Source: Acidobacteriota bacterium
Lineage (GTDB): Bacteria > Acidobacteriota > UBA4820 > DSQY01
Length of the DNA stretch: 8,665 nt
Assembly: GCA_022759065.1 (NCBI GenBank)
Contig: JAEMPZ010000173.1
Location: 1-8,665 of the forward strand
Direction of reading: 5' to 3'
The notes beneath the pieces are model-generated. The model was not told the origin of the DNA and did not search any database. It was given only the letters and a program-made list of their open reading frames with translations. The translations under genes were made by a program, and so were the position numbers. Position 1 is the first letter of the stretch. Every line of letters begins with the position of its first letter. This document shows positions 1 through 6,521 of the stretch, one piece after another.

Positions 1-1523
1 GCGTCTAGCATTCCATCTTTCGCCTCGGCTTCCAGTATGGAAAGGGTCTTGTCAATCGGAACGGCGCGCTTGTAAGGCCGGTCGGAAGCCGAAAGGGCGT
101 CGAAAATGTCGGCGATGGCCATCATGCGCGACTGGATCGGGATGTCGTTGGCAGTGAGGCGGCGCGGGTACCCCTTTCCGTTGAGCTTTTCGTGGTGGGC
201 GTAGGCGATGGCCGGTATTTCCTTCAGCTCCGGGGTCCACGGAATCTTGCTGAGAAACTCAAAACTGTGGGTCACGTGGGACTCGATCTCGATCCGCTCT
301 TCGTCGGTCAGCGTGCCCCGGCGCAACGAGAGGATGCGGACTTCGTCCTTCTCTAAAAGCGGCCTTGGCTCGTTGCGGCAGTCGGAGAATGTCATTTCCG
401 CGAGCTTCTGAAGAGCCGAGAAGTCGCCTTCGGGAAGAACCGACGGCTCGTTGGCGCGAAGCACGACATCCTTGAAAGCACTCAATCGCGAGGCGTTTTC
501 GGCAATTTCATCATCAATCGCCCGCAGGCGCTGGTCGCCGCGCCGGGCCCCCGCTTCAAGAAGCGCGATCTTCCGTTCGAGAGCTTCGCGCTCCTTGCAA
601 AGACGGGCGATTTCAAGGCGGGTAAGGATGCGCTCCAGGTCCTGGGGGTAGAGCTTCTTCGCCTTGACAAGAACTTCCTCCCGGACGCCGACCTTCCCAA
701 AGTCATGAAGCAGCGCGGCGTAACGAAGCTCCTTCATCTGCCGGTCGCTGAACTGGACGTGAGCGAAGCGGCCCTCTGTTGTTCGGCTTGCGATGGAGGC
801 GAGCTCGGTCGTGAGAATCGAGACTCTCAAGGAGTGGCCGGAGGTCGTTGGATCTCGCTGCTCGATGGCCGTCACGGAAGCCTTGACGAATCCCTCGAAC
901 AGCATCTCTATGTCCTTAATGAGCGTGGCATTGTCAATGGCAACGGCCGCCATGCTTGCCACGGCGCGAAGCAGTTCCACTATTGGCGCGTCGAATGGGA
1001 TCACGAAGGCGTCGGCCAACTCGCGGCTTGTTATCCTTGCCAGCTCGTCGCTCTTTCGGTTGATCAGTTGAAGGACGCCGGTCACCTCTCCCCTGTGGTT
1101 TCGCATCGGCAGGACGAGCATTGAGCGCGTGACGTAACCAACCTGATCGTCAAACGCCTTGTTGAAGCTGTATGGAGCCCCTTGCGGCAAGTGATAGGCG
1201 TCATCGAGGTTGACTATTTCGCCCGTGAGGGCGACGTAGCCAGCGAGGCTCTTCTTGTCCAGGGGCATGACGGACGCCGTGAAGGGGACGGCCACGGAAT
1301 CGTTCTGCGCGAGCACGAACCTGAGGCTCTCTTGAGGCTCGTGCTCGACCAGGTAGAGGCTTCCCGCGTCGCAGTCAGCCAGATCCCGCGCCTTTGCGAG
1401 GATCAGGTTCAAAAGGGCCTGGTGGTCTCTCTCGGCCGAAAGTGCGATGCTGACCTCTGTAAGAAGCTTCAGCGCTTCCGTGGTCAGCGAACACTCCATG
1501 TTCGGGGGCAAGGGGGCAGCCAT
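1..1523 (-). CDS. GAF plus HD-GYP domain signalling protein, C-terminus cut by window edge
   Basis: I translated this frame by hand from an ATG at 1523; it stays open for 507 codons and runs off the left edge. GGAGGA lies 4 nt before the ATG. Residues about 15-200 form a GAF sensor domain (core strand VTGVLQLINRK). Residues about 215 onward are an HD-GYP phosphodiesterase domain: H230 in GHSLRV, H273-D274 in LLHDFGKVGV, H416, H443-H444 and the GYP motif in HHEKLNGKGYP (443-453), then D472 in ADIFDAL. All expected metal ligands are present, so it is probably active; family members hydrolyse cyclic di-GMP or related dinucleotides. No membrane segment or signal peptide is seen, so it is likely cytosolic. 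The HD pair and H416 lie 142 residues apart, against about 30 in compact HD-GYP domains; the extra part (about 290-395) is charged and coiled-coil-like. The GAF ligand is unknown. It starts 28 nt after livF and may belong to that operon. Confidence 0.9.
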   Translation of the reverse strand, partial: MAAPLPPNMECSLTTEALKLLTEVSIALSAERDHQALLNLILAKARDLADCDAGSLYLVEHEPQESLRFVLAQNDSVAVPFTASVMPLDKKSLAGYVALTGEIVNLDDAYHLPQGAPYSFNKAFDDQVGYVTRSMLVLPMRNHRGEVTGVLQLINRKSDELARITSRELADAFVIPFDAPIVELLRAVASMAAVAIDNATLIKDIEMLFEGFVKASVTAIEQRDPTTSGHSLRVSILTTELASIASRTTEGRFAHVQFSDRQMKELRYAALLHDFGKVGVREEVLVKAKKLYPQDLERILTRLEIARLCKEREALERKIALLEAGARRGDQRLRAIDDEIAENASRLSAFKDVVLRANEPSVLPEGDFSALQKLAEMTFSDCRNEPRPLLEKDEVRILSLRRGTLTDEERIEIESHVTHSFEFLSKIPWTPELKEIPAIAYAHHEKLNGKGYPRRLTANDIPIQSRMMAIADIFDALSASDRPYKRAVPIDKTLSILEAEAKDGMLD

Positions 1524-1551
1524 GCTTCCTCCGCGCGGGGGAATTATAACA

Positions 1552-2256
1552 TTAAGTCTCCCCCAGATAGGCGCGGCGGATTTCGTCCCTGGCCAGGAGC
1601 TTCTCCGGGGTGTCGTGCAGGACGATTCGCCCAGCTTCAAGGACGTAGGCGTCGCCCGCGATGGAAAGCGCCTGATGCACGTTCTGTTCAACCAGAAGGA
1701 TGGTCACGCCCTGATCGTGTATGGCGCGGATCATTTTGAATATCTGCGCGACCAGCGTGGGGGCGAGCCCCAATGAGGGCTCGTCCAGCAACAATAGGCG
1801 CGGCTTGGCCATGAGCGCCCTGCCCAAAGCCAGCATCTGCTGTTCTCCCCCCGAAAGCGTCCCCGCGCGCTGAAGGCGCCTTTGGGCGAGAACGGGGAAG
1901 AGCGAGAAGACGTTTTCGATCTCCGCTTTCGCTTCGCGGGCCGGGCTCAGGAATGCGCCCATGAAGAGATTTTCCTCGACGCTCATTCGCGAAAAGATGC
2001 GCCTCCCTTCCGGGACCTGGACTATGCCAAGGCGCACTATCTCGTGCGGCGGCAAGCCGGCGATGTCCTTGCCTTCGAAAAGGATGCGCCCGGAGGTGAC
2101 TTGGCGAAGCCCGCTTATGGCCATCAGGGTTGTGCTCTTGCCCGCGCCGTTGGCTCCGACGAGCGTAACGACGCTGCCAGGGCTGACGGCCAGGGATATC
2201 CCTTCCAGGACTTCAAACCGGCCATAGGCGACGCAAAGCCCTTCAATCTTCAGCAC
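1552..2256 (-). CDS. livF: Branched-chain amino acid ABC transporter ATP-binding protein LivF
   Basis: This is the second ATPase of the Liv importer; it hydrolyses ATP at the cytoplasmic face and pairs with LivG. It has 234 residues, close to E. coli LivF (237). Visible motifs are Walker A GANGAGKS (34-41), Q-loop Q80, signature LSGGE (134-138), Walker B LLLLDE (154-159) and a D-loop SLGLAP. The switch position reads LLVEQN, with Q191 where most ABC proteins have His; this is normal for LivF and separates it from LivG. The C-terminal YLGE is also LivF-like. The start is GTG at 2256, with AGGAGG 6 nt upstream. It overlaps the end of livG by 14 nt, which implies translational coupling. Assignment is firm for the family; the exact amino acid substrate is set by the receptors, not by this subunit. 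Confidence 0.96.
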   Translation of the reverse strand: MLKIEGLCVAYGRFEVLEGISLAVSPGSVVTLVGANGAGKSTTLMAISGLRQVTSGRILFEGKDIAGLPPHEIVRLGIVQVPEGRRIFSRMSVEENLFMGAFLSPAREAKAEIENVFSLFPVLAQRRLQRAGTLSGGEQQMLALGRALMAKPRLLLLDEPSLGLAPTLVAQIFKMIRAIHDQGVTILLVEQNVHQALSIAGDAYVLEAGRIVLHDTPEKLLARDEIRRAYLGET

Positions 2257-3022
2257 TGGCGGCCTCCTGCCCGAGGTAGGCTTCTATGACCTTGGCATTA
2301 TGCTGGATTTGGGCGGGCGGCCCCTCTGCTATTTTCACGCCGTGGTCCAACACGGCGACGCGGTCGGAGATGCCCATCACGAGGCGCATGTGGTGCTCGA
2401 TCAGGAATACCGTCACCCCAAGGCCGCGGACCTTGGAGATCAGTTCCATCAGGCCTCCGGTTTCGCTTGGGTTCATGCCGGCGGCCGGCTCATCCAGGCA
2501 AAGAAGGCGCGGCTCGGCGGCGAGGGCGCGCGCGATTTCCAGCCTCCGCTGGCCGCCGTAAGGCATGTCCATTGCCCGCGCTCGCTCGCGGTCCTGCAGG
2601 CCGACGAAGGCCAGCAGCGCGCGGGCCTTTTCTCGAATCGCCCTCTCCTCCAGCGCCGCCGAGGGAAGGGCAAACATCGCGGAGAAGGCCCCAGCGCGCG
2701 ACCGGCAGTGGCGCCCCACCATGACGTTTTCAAGCACCGACATGGAACCGAAGAGGCGGATGTTCTGGAACGTGCGCACCAGCCCAAGCTTCGTGATCCT
2801 GTGCGGGGGCAAGCCGTTCAGCCGCCGGCCCATGAAAACGACCTCGCCCCCCGTCGGAGGATAGTGGCCGGTGACGCAGTTGAAGACCGTCGTTTTCCCC
2901 GCCCCGTTCGGGCCGATGAGAGAAACTATTTCGCCTTCATGCACGGCGAGGTCAAAGTCCTCAAGGGCGTGAAGTCCCTGAAAACGCATCGTCAGGCCCT
3001 TAAGAACCAGCGCCTCAGCCAC
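2243..3022 (-). CDS. livG: Branched-chain amino acid ABC transporter ATP-binding protein LivG
   Basis: This is the first ATPase subunit of the Liv importer, 259 residues (E. coli LivG is 255). It carries Walker A GPNGAGKT (37-44), Q-loop Q86 in the LivG hallmark RTFQNIRLF (83-91), signature MPYGGQ (153-158), Walker B LLCLDEP (173-179) followed by AAGMNP, and switch H210 in FLIEHHM. LivG proteins usually read LSYGQQ at the signature; Met-Pro here is a mild variation and the ATP-contacting Gly residues are kept. The start is GTG at 3022, with GGGAGG 6 nt upstream. Eight bases overlap the end of livM, so the stop of livM lies inside the first codons of livG. The C-terminal extension VIEAYLGQ, typical of HAAT-family ATPases, is present. 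It is expected to form a heterodimer with LivF on LivH and LivM. Confidence 0.96.
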   Translation of the reverse strand: MAEALVLKGLTMRFQGLHALEDFDLAVHEGEIVSLIGPNGAGKTTVFNCVTGHYPPTGGEVVFMGRRLNGLPPHRITKLGLVRTFQNIRLFGSMSVLENVMVGRHCRSRAGAFSAMFALPSAALEERAIREKARALLAFVGLQDRERARAMDMPYGGQRRLEIARALAAEPRLLCLDEPAAGMNPSETGGLMELISKVRGLGVTVFLIEHHMRLVMGISDRVAVLDHGVKIAEGPPAQIQHNAKVIEAYLGQEAASAED

Positions 3023-4190
3023 GGGGGGCCTCCCGGCTTTCCAAGACGCGGTGGGCCTCCGGCCAGATGCCGGAGGGCCGGTAGCGCATCATCAAAACCA
3101 TCGCGAGGCCGAAAGCGAGCAGCCTGTATTCTTCCACGCCCCTTAGCACTTCCGGGAGGAACGAGAGCAGGACGGCTCCCAGGACAGCTCCTGGCACGGA
3201 GCCCATTCCGCCCAGCACAACCATGCAGAGCACCATCACCGATTCGAGGAAGTTGAAGGATTCGGGGCTGACGAAGAGCTGCTTCCCGGCGAAGAAAACG
3301 CCGGCAACGCCGCCCCAGAAAGCCGCGAGGGAGAATGCAAGCAGCTTGAGGCGCAGCGTTGGAACCCCCATGGCTTCCGCGGCCGTTTCGTCCTCTCTCA
3401 TGGCCACCCATGCCCTGCCGATGCGGCTCTTGTCGAGCCTGTTCAGGACGAAAACGCTGATGGACACGAGCGCCAGCGCGAGAAGAAAGTAGTGGCGCGG
3501 ATGGTCAAACGAGAAGCCGAAGAGGGAAGGCGGCGCGACGCCCAGTATGCCGTTCGGCCCGTTGGTCAGGCTGTCCCAGTTGTTCAGAGTGATCCGCGTG
3601 ATCTCGCCGAACCCCAGGGTCACGATGGCGAGGTAATCTCCCCGCAACCGCAACGTGGGCAGTCCCAATAACAGGCCGAACAGCGCCGCCAGCCCCCCGC
3701 CTATCGGCAGGCATGTCCAGAAGCCCAGGCCGTAATGCGTGTTCAAGATGGCGTATGCGTAGGCGCCAACGCCGTAGAATGCCGCGAAGCCAAGAACCAG
3801 AAGCCCCGCCATGCCCACGACTATGTTCAGTCCAAGCGCCAAAAGAGCATAGATGCAGGCGGTCGTGGCAACGTCCAGAGTGTATGGGTCCAGGATGAAG
3901 GCCATGCCGGCGAGTAGGGCGACGAGGAGCAGCGGGGCGGAACTCGTCGCCGCTGGGGGCAAGTTGGCGAAGAACGTCTTGGCCCGGCCCAGGCCATGAG
4001 GAAGCCGCAGGCCTTGAGGGACGCGGCCGAAAATAGCCGCCAGACGGAATATGAGAACGGCAAGAGCAAGAATTGAGGCGCGAGCAAGGCCCATGAACGG
4101 CAAAGCGAGCAAGCCGAAGAAAAGAGCGCTCGCCGGCGCGGCGAAACGATTGTCCTTCGCGAATGCGGCCAGCCTTCCCATCATGCTCAT
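3015..4190 (-). CDS. livM: Branched-chain amino acid ABC transporter permease LivM
   Basis: This is an integral inner-membrane subunit that forms the translocation path with LivH. Several hydrophobic helices are visible, including the conserved segment around TTACIYALLALGLNIVVGMA and the strongly conserved GDYLAIVTLGFGEI. The ATPase-contacting loop is RIGRAWVAMREDETAAEAMG (about residues 255-274), followed by LLAFSLAAFWGGVAGVFFA. I place the start at ATG 4190 (391 residues; a second ATG lies two codons on). The frame is open back to an ATG at 4322, but those 44 extra codons translate intergenic repeats and give no recognisable LivM sequence. The ribosome site is weak: GAGGG lies 10 nt before 4190. 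The gene is separated from livH by a repeat-filled gap of 292 nt, whereas its end overlaps livG by 8 nt. Function is secure; the start is moderately secure. Confidence 0.92.
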   Translation of the reverse strand: MSMMGRLAAFAKDNRFAAPASALFFGLLALPFMGLARASILALAVLIFRLAAIFGRVPQGLRLPHGLGRAKTFFANLPPAATSSAPLLLVALLAGMAFILDPYTLDVATTACIYALLALGLNIVVGMAGLLVLGFAAFYGVGAYAYAILNTHYGLGFWTCLPIGGGLAALFGLLLGLPTLRLRGDYLAIVTLGFGEITRITLNNWDSLTNGPNGILGVAPPSLFGFSFDHPRHYFLLALALVSISVFVLNRLDKSRIGRAWVAMREDETAAEAMGVPTLRLKLLAFSLAAFWGGVAGVFFAGKQLFVSPESFNFLESVMVLCMVVLGGMGSVPGAVLGAVLLSFLPEVLRGVEEYRLLAFGLAMVLMMRYRPSGIWPEAHRVLESREAPRG

Positions 4191-4244
4191 CGTCTTGGTG
4201 CCCTCGCTTCTGTTCGAGAGAAGGCTATGGGCTTTTAGCAGGCC

Positions 4245-4280
4245 AAGTATGAAGTATGAAGGCAGAAGTATGAAGGGATG
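4245..4280 (+). repeat. AAGTATG heptamer array, plus-strand arm
   Basis: Successive units are AAGTATG, AAGTATG, AAGGCAG, AAGTATG and AAGGGATG, so the period is 7 nt with one 8-nt unit. It forms most of the left arm of the inverted repeat. Confidence 0.8.
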
Positions 4281-4312
4281 TACTTGCATTTCTTTCAATA
4301 AGAAAACAGTAC

Positions 4313-4347
4313 AACACTTCATCCTTCATAATTCAAACTTCATACTT
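4313..4347 (-). repeat. AAGTATG heptamer array, minus-strand arm
   Basis: Read on the minus strand the units are AAGTATG, AAGTTTG, AATTATG, AAGGATG and a decayed AAGTGTT, in exact 7-nt register. It faces the plus-strand array at 4245-4280. Confidence 0.8.
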
Positions 4348-4361
4348 GCTTTTCATGGCCC

Positions 4362-4383
4362 ACAGCCTAACAGCCTACAGCCT
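4362..4383 (-). repeat. AGGCTGT heptamer array, three copies
   Basis: On the minus strand there are three exact AGGCTGT copies: 4377-4383, 4370-4376 and 4362-4368, with one extra T before the last. A diverged copy, AGGCTATGGGC, lies on the plus strand at 4222-4232. Confidence 0.8.
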
Positions 4384-4396
4384 TCGTGTTCTCGGC

Positions 4397-4445
4397 ACTC
4401 ATCCCTCATCTATCATCCCTCATCTCTCATCTCTCATCTTTCATC
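4397..4445 (-). repeat. GATGANN heptamer array, seven copies
   Basis: Seven consecutive 7-nt units fill exactly 49 nt. Read on the minus strand each is GATGANN; the five bases GATGA are fixed in six units, one unit reads GATGATA, and the last two positions vary (AA, GA, GA, GG, TA, GG, GT). Seven bases rule out a uniform codon-repeat reading in a single frame. The array directly follows the CACNNAGG array next to livH. Confidence 0.85.
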
Positions 4446-4448
4446 TTT

Positions 4449-4480
4449 CCTTTGTGACCTTGGCGCCTTTGTGGTGATAT
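4449..4480 (-). repeat. CACNNAGG-type tandem array at the livH end
   Basis: On the minus strand, immediately after the livH stop, the sequence reads ATATCACC, then CACAAAGGC, GCCAAGGT and CACAAAGG, so the period is 8-9 nt. It matches the array at 8568-8600 in leader (ATCACCAC) and unit layout, but the variable bases differ. Confidence 0.75.
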
Positions 4481-4482
4481 TT

Positions 4483-5394
4483 TTATACCTTCTCCGGAAG
4501 CCTTGTCCCCATGAGCCCTTCCGGCCGCGCTATGAGAACGGCGATCAGGATGCCGAAGGCCACGACATCCTTGTACTCGCCTCCGATGTAGCCGGCCGCA
4601 AGGCTTTCAACGACTCCGAGGACGAGCCCGCCCACCATGGCGCCGGGAATGTTGCCTATCCCGCCCAACACCGCTGCCACGAAGGCCTTCAGGCCCGCTA
4701 TGTATCCGACAAGGTAGTTCACCTTGCCGTAGTACATTGCGATCATGAAGCCCGCGACGGCCGCCAGCGCCGAACCGATGAAGAAGGTCATGGCGATGAC
4801 GCTGTTCACGGGCACGCCCGAAAGCGAAGCCATGCAGGGATCTTGAGCGGAGGCCCTCATCGCCCGGCCCATGCGCGTCCTTTGCACGAAAGCGGTGAGG
4901 CCCGCCATGAGAATGGTGGCGACAAGAAGAATCGCCGCTTGTATGTATGAGACCTTCACCCCGGCGGCGGCGAAGCCTCCCGACGAAAGTTCCACCGGGA
5001 ATATCTTGTCCCTCGCGCCCTGGCTCAAGAGGACGTACTGCTGAAAGAATATGGACATACCCAAGGCGGAGATGAGCGGCGCCAGGCGCGAGGCCCCTCG
5101 CAACGGCCGGTAGGCCAGCCTTTCAGTGGCAACGCCGTAAAGGCCGGTCAAAAGCATCGAAGCCAGAAACGCCATGATAAGCGCCCAACCGAGCGGCGCT
5201 CCCAGCGCCAAGAGGGCCGAAAGGATGATGATGCCCGCGTAGGCTCCCATCATGTAGATTTCGCCGTGGGCGAAATTGATCAGTTCTATGATGCCGTAAA
5301 CCATCGTGTACCCGAGCGCGATCAAGGCGTAGACCGCCCCCACCGCCAGGCCGTTAATCACTTGTTGCAAAAGCTGCGCGCCCGGGCCCGTCAT
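4483..5394 (-). CDS. livH: Branched-chain amino acid ABC transporter permease LivH
   Basis: This is the partner membrane subunit of LivM, 303 residues (E. coli LivH is 308). The N-terminus has the family hallmark: GLAVGAVYALIALGYTMVYG followed by INFAHGEIYMMGAY (about 39-52). Several further hydrophobic helices follow, then the ATPase-contacting loop RMGRAMRASAQDPCMASLSG (about 172-191), and later AVLGGIGNIPGAMVGG. The C-terminus ends RPEGLMGTRLPEKV, typical of LivH. The ATG at 5394 overlaps the stop of the second receptor gene as ATGA (5391-5394), a classic coupled junction. Downstream, tight packing breaks: a 292-nt repeat-rich gap precedes livM. Nothing appears truncated or frameshifted. 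Assignment to LivH rather than LivM rests on length, the NFAHGE motif and its order before livM. Confidence 0.96.
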   Translation of the reverse strand: MTGPGAQLLQQVINGLAVGAVYALIALGYTMVYGIIELINFAHGEIYMMGAYAGIIILSALLALGAPLGWALIMAFLASMLLTGLYGVATERLAYRPLRGASRLAPLISALGMSIFFQQYVLLSQGARDKIFPVELSSGGFAAAGVKVSYIQAAILLVATILMAGLTAFVQRTRMGRAMRASAQDPCMASLSGVPVNSVIAMTFFIGSALAAVAGFMIAMYYGKVNYLVGYIAGLKAFVAAVLGGIGNIPGAMVGGLVLGVVESLAAGYIGGEYKDVVAFGILIAVLIARPEGLMGTRLPEKV

Positions 5395-6518
5395 TGGCGT
5401 GGAATTTGTACGAGCCGCCCCGATTCGACGCGCCAGACGACGTAGGGCGATTCCAGCACGTCGCCCTTCGCATCGAAACGTATCGGCCCAAAAACCGTGT
5501 CAAACGAAGAGGCGTGAATGACGGCCGCCGCCTTGAGGCCGTCCAAGGCCCCGGCCTTTGAAAGCGCGGCCAGCCCAATGTTCATGGCCTCGTACGAATA
5601 GAGCGAATATGGCCCAACTTCTCCGAACCGCTTCCTGTAATTTGAAATGACCGCTTGCGCCCCTGGAATTTTTTCCTGATCTGGCATGAACGTCAGAAGC
5701 GAACCCTCGGCGTTGTTTGCGCCGGCTATGCGGATGAACTCCGGGTCGTAGGTTCCGTCCCCCGCCATCAGAGTGGCTTTGAGCCCCAACTGGCGCATCT
5801 GGCGAACCAAAAGGCCGGCTTGCGGATAGAGCCCCCCGAAGTACAAGAGGTCCGGGTCAAGGGCCTTCAGGCTCGTGAGGACGGCACTGTAGTCCTGGTC
5901 CTCTTTTACGATGGCGCCGTAGTAAACAACCTTCCGCGATGACATCTGCTCGTAGTTTTTCAAGAACTCGTCCGCGAGCCCCTGGCCGTAGGTGGTCTTG
6001 TCGTGAAGGACAGCGACTTTCGCATTAGGCATCGCGCGAACGACATAACGGGCGCCGACCATTCCTTGCTGGTCGTCCCTTCCGCAGATCCTGAAAAGCG
6101 TTTTGTAGCCCCTGTCGGTTACTTTGGGGTTGGTGGAGGCCGGCGTGATCATGACCATGTGCCTGAGGTTGTAAATTTCGCTGGCGGGTATGGTGCATGA
6201 GGAGTTGTAATGGCCCACCACGAGCACCACGCCCCTCGTCCACATCTTATTGGCGAGGCTGTTGGCCTGTTTCGGGTCCTGCGCGTCGTCGCCCATTAGA
6301 AGCTCTACGGGCCTTCCGAGCACTCCCCCCTTTGCGTTCCACTCCGCGACGGCAAGGCGCGCCCCGTCGGCCATGTCCTTGCCCTGCTTGGCCTGTTCTC
6401 CAGTCATCGGGCCGACGACAGCGACGCGAACCGACCGGCCCGCCGCGCCGCAAGCCGACATTCCGGCCATGATGGATGAAGCTGCCAGAATGACGGCTGC
6501 GCGTCGAAAACGGTGCAA
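5391..6518 (-). CDS. livK: Branched-chain amino acid binding lipoprotein, LivJ/LivK type (second copy)
   Basis: This is a periplasmic substrate receptor that delivers amino acid to LivHM. It has 375 residues. The signal peptide (1-22) ends in a lipobox-like MSAC with C23, so the mature protein is probably lipid-anchored. Type I binding-protein motifs follow: WNAKGGVLG (60-68), ligand-loop GHYNSSCT (102-109), PASTN (126-130), CGRDDQQ, YFGGLYPQAG and GDGTYDPEF. By eye, PASTN and YPQAG resemble the E. coli LivJ pocket loops more closely than those of the neighbouring copy. The start codon is TTG (6518); the next in-frame ATG would remove most of the signal peptide, so TTG is preferred. Only a weak AAGTAGG site precedes it. 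The start lies 3 nt past the previous gene's stop, and the end overlaps livH by 4 nt. The actual ligand (Leu/Ile/Val or another amino acid) is not proven. Confidence 0.93.
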   Translation of the reverse strand: MHRFRRAAVILAASSIMAGMSACGAAGRSVRVAVVGPMTGEQAKQGKDMADGARLAVAEWNAKGGVLGRPVELLMGDDAQDPKQANSLANKMWTRGVVLVVGHYNSSCTIPASEIYNLRHMVMITPASTNPKVTDRGYKTLFRICGRDDQQGMVGARYVVRAMPNAKVAVLHDKTTYGQGLADEFLKNYEQMSSRKVVYYGAIVKEDQDYSAVLTSLKALDPDLLYFGGLYPQAGLLVRQMRQLGLKATLMAGDGTYDPEFIRIAGANNAEGSLLTFMPDQEKIPGAQAVISNYRKRFGEVGPYSLYSYEAMNIGLAALSKAGALDGLKAAAVIHASSFDTVFGPIRFDAKGDVLESPYVVWRVESGRLVQIPRQ

Positions 6519-6521
6519 GGC

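Larger units (their letters stand above)
4222..4368. repeat. Imperfect inverted repeat, arms of about 50-60 nt
   Basis: The left arm (4222-4280, plus strand) and the right arm (4320-4368, minus strand) share three blocks in the same order. AGGCTATGGGC matches AGGCTGTGGGC (10 of 11). CAAGTATGAAGTATGAA matches CAAGTATGAAGTTTGAA (16 of 17). TATGAAGGGATG matches TATGAAGGATG (one extra G). The pieces between blocks differ in length by 2 and about 7 nt. A 39-nt centre (4281-4319) separates the arms. A transcript could fold into a long bulged hairpin just upstream of livM. I see no target-site duplication and no transposase. Confidence 0.75.
4191..4482. other. 292-nt intergenic gap between livH and livM, filled with short tandem repeats
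   Basis: No convincing gene lies here. The gap is AT-richer than its surroundings and consists largely of short tandem arrays, listed separately: a CACNNAGG array next to the livH stop, a GATGANN array, an AGGCTGT array and AAGTATG arrays in opposite orientations. It interrupts an otherwise tightly packed operon. I found no clear sigma-70 promoter and no hairpin followed by a T-run on the coding strand. A promoter of another class, or an RNA processing site, cannot be excluded. Confidence 0.85.

Noticed and set aside
1543..1548. TATAAT on the minus strand between livF and the HD-GYP gene
   Set aside because: No -35 hexamer lies at proper spacing, and a start from here would leave only about 13 nt of leader. 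It may be chance in a short AT-rich gap.
2300..3256. Long plus-strand open frame (318 codons) opposite livG and livM
   Set aside because: It is antisense to two well-supported genes, has an Arg/Pro/Gly/His-rich composition and no recognisable domain; high GC produces such shadow frames.
4397..4445. CRISPR array
   Set aside because: Units are 7 nt with no spacers and no cas genes are present; the period is far too short.
4476..4489. T-run near the livH stop as a terminator
   Set aside because: The run is on the plus strand; on the coding minus strand it is an A-run with no GC-rich stem before it.
4051..4950. Plus-strand open frame of 299 codons spanning the livH-livM gap
   Set aside because: It starts opposite livM, crosses the repeats and ends opposite livH. 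The gap part is repeat translation and the ends are antisense shadows.
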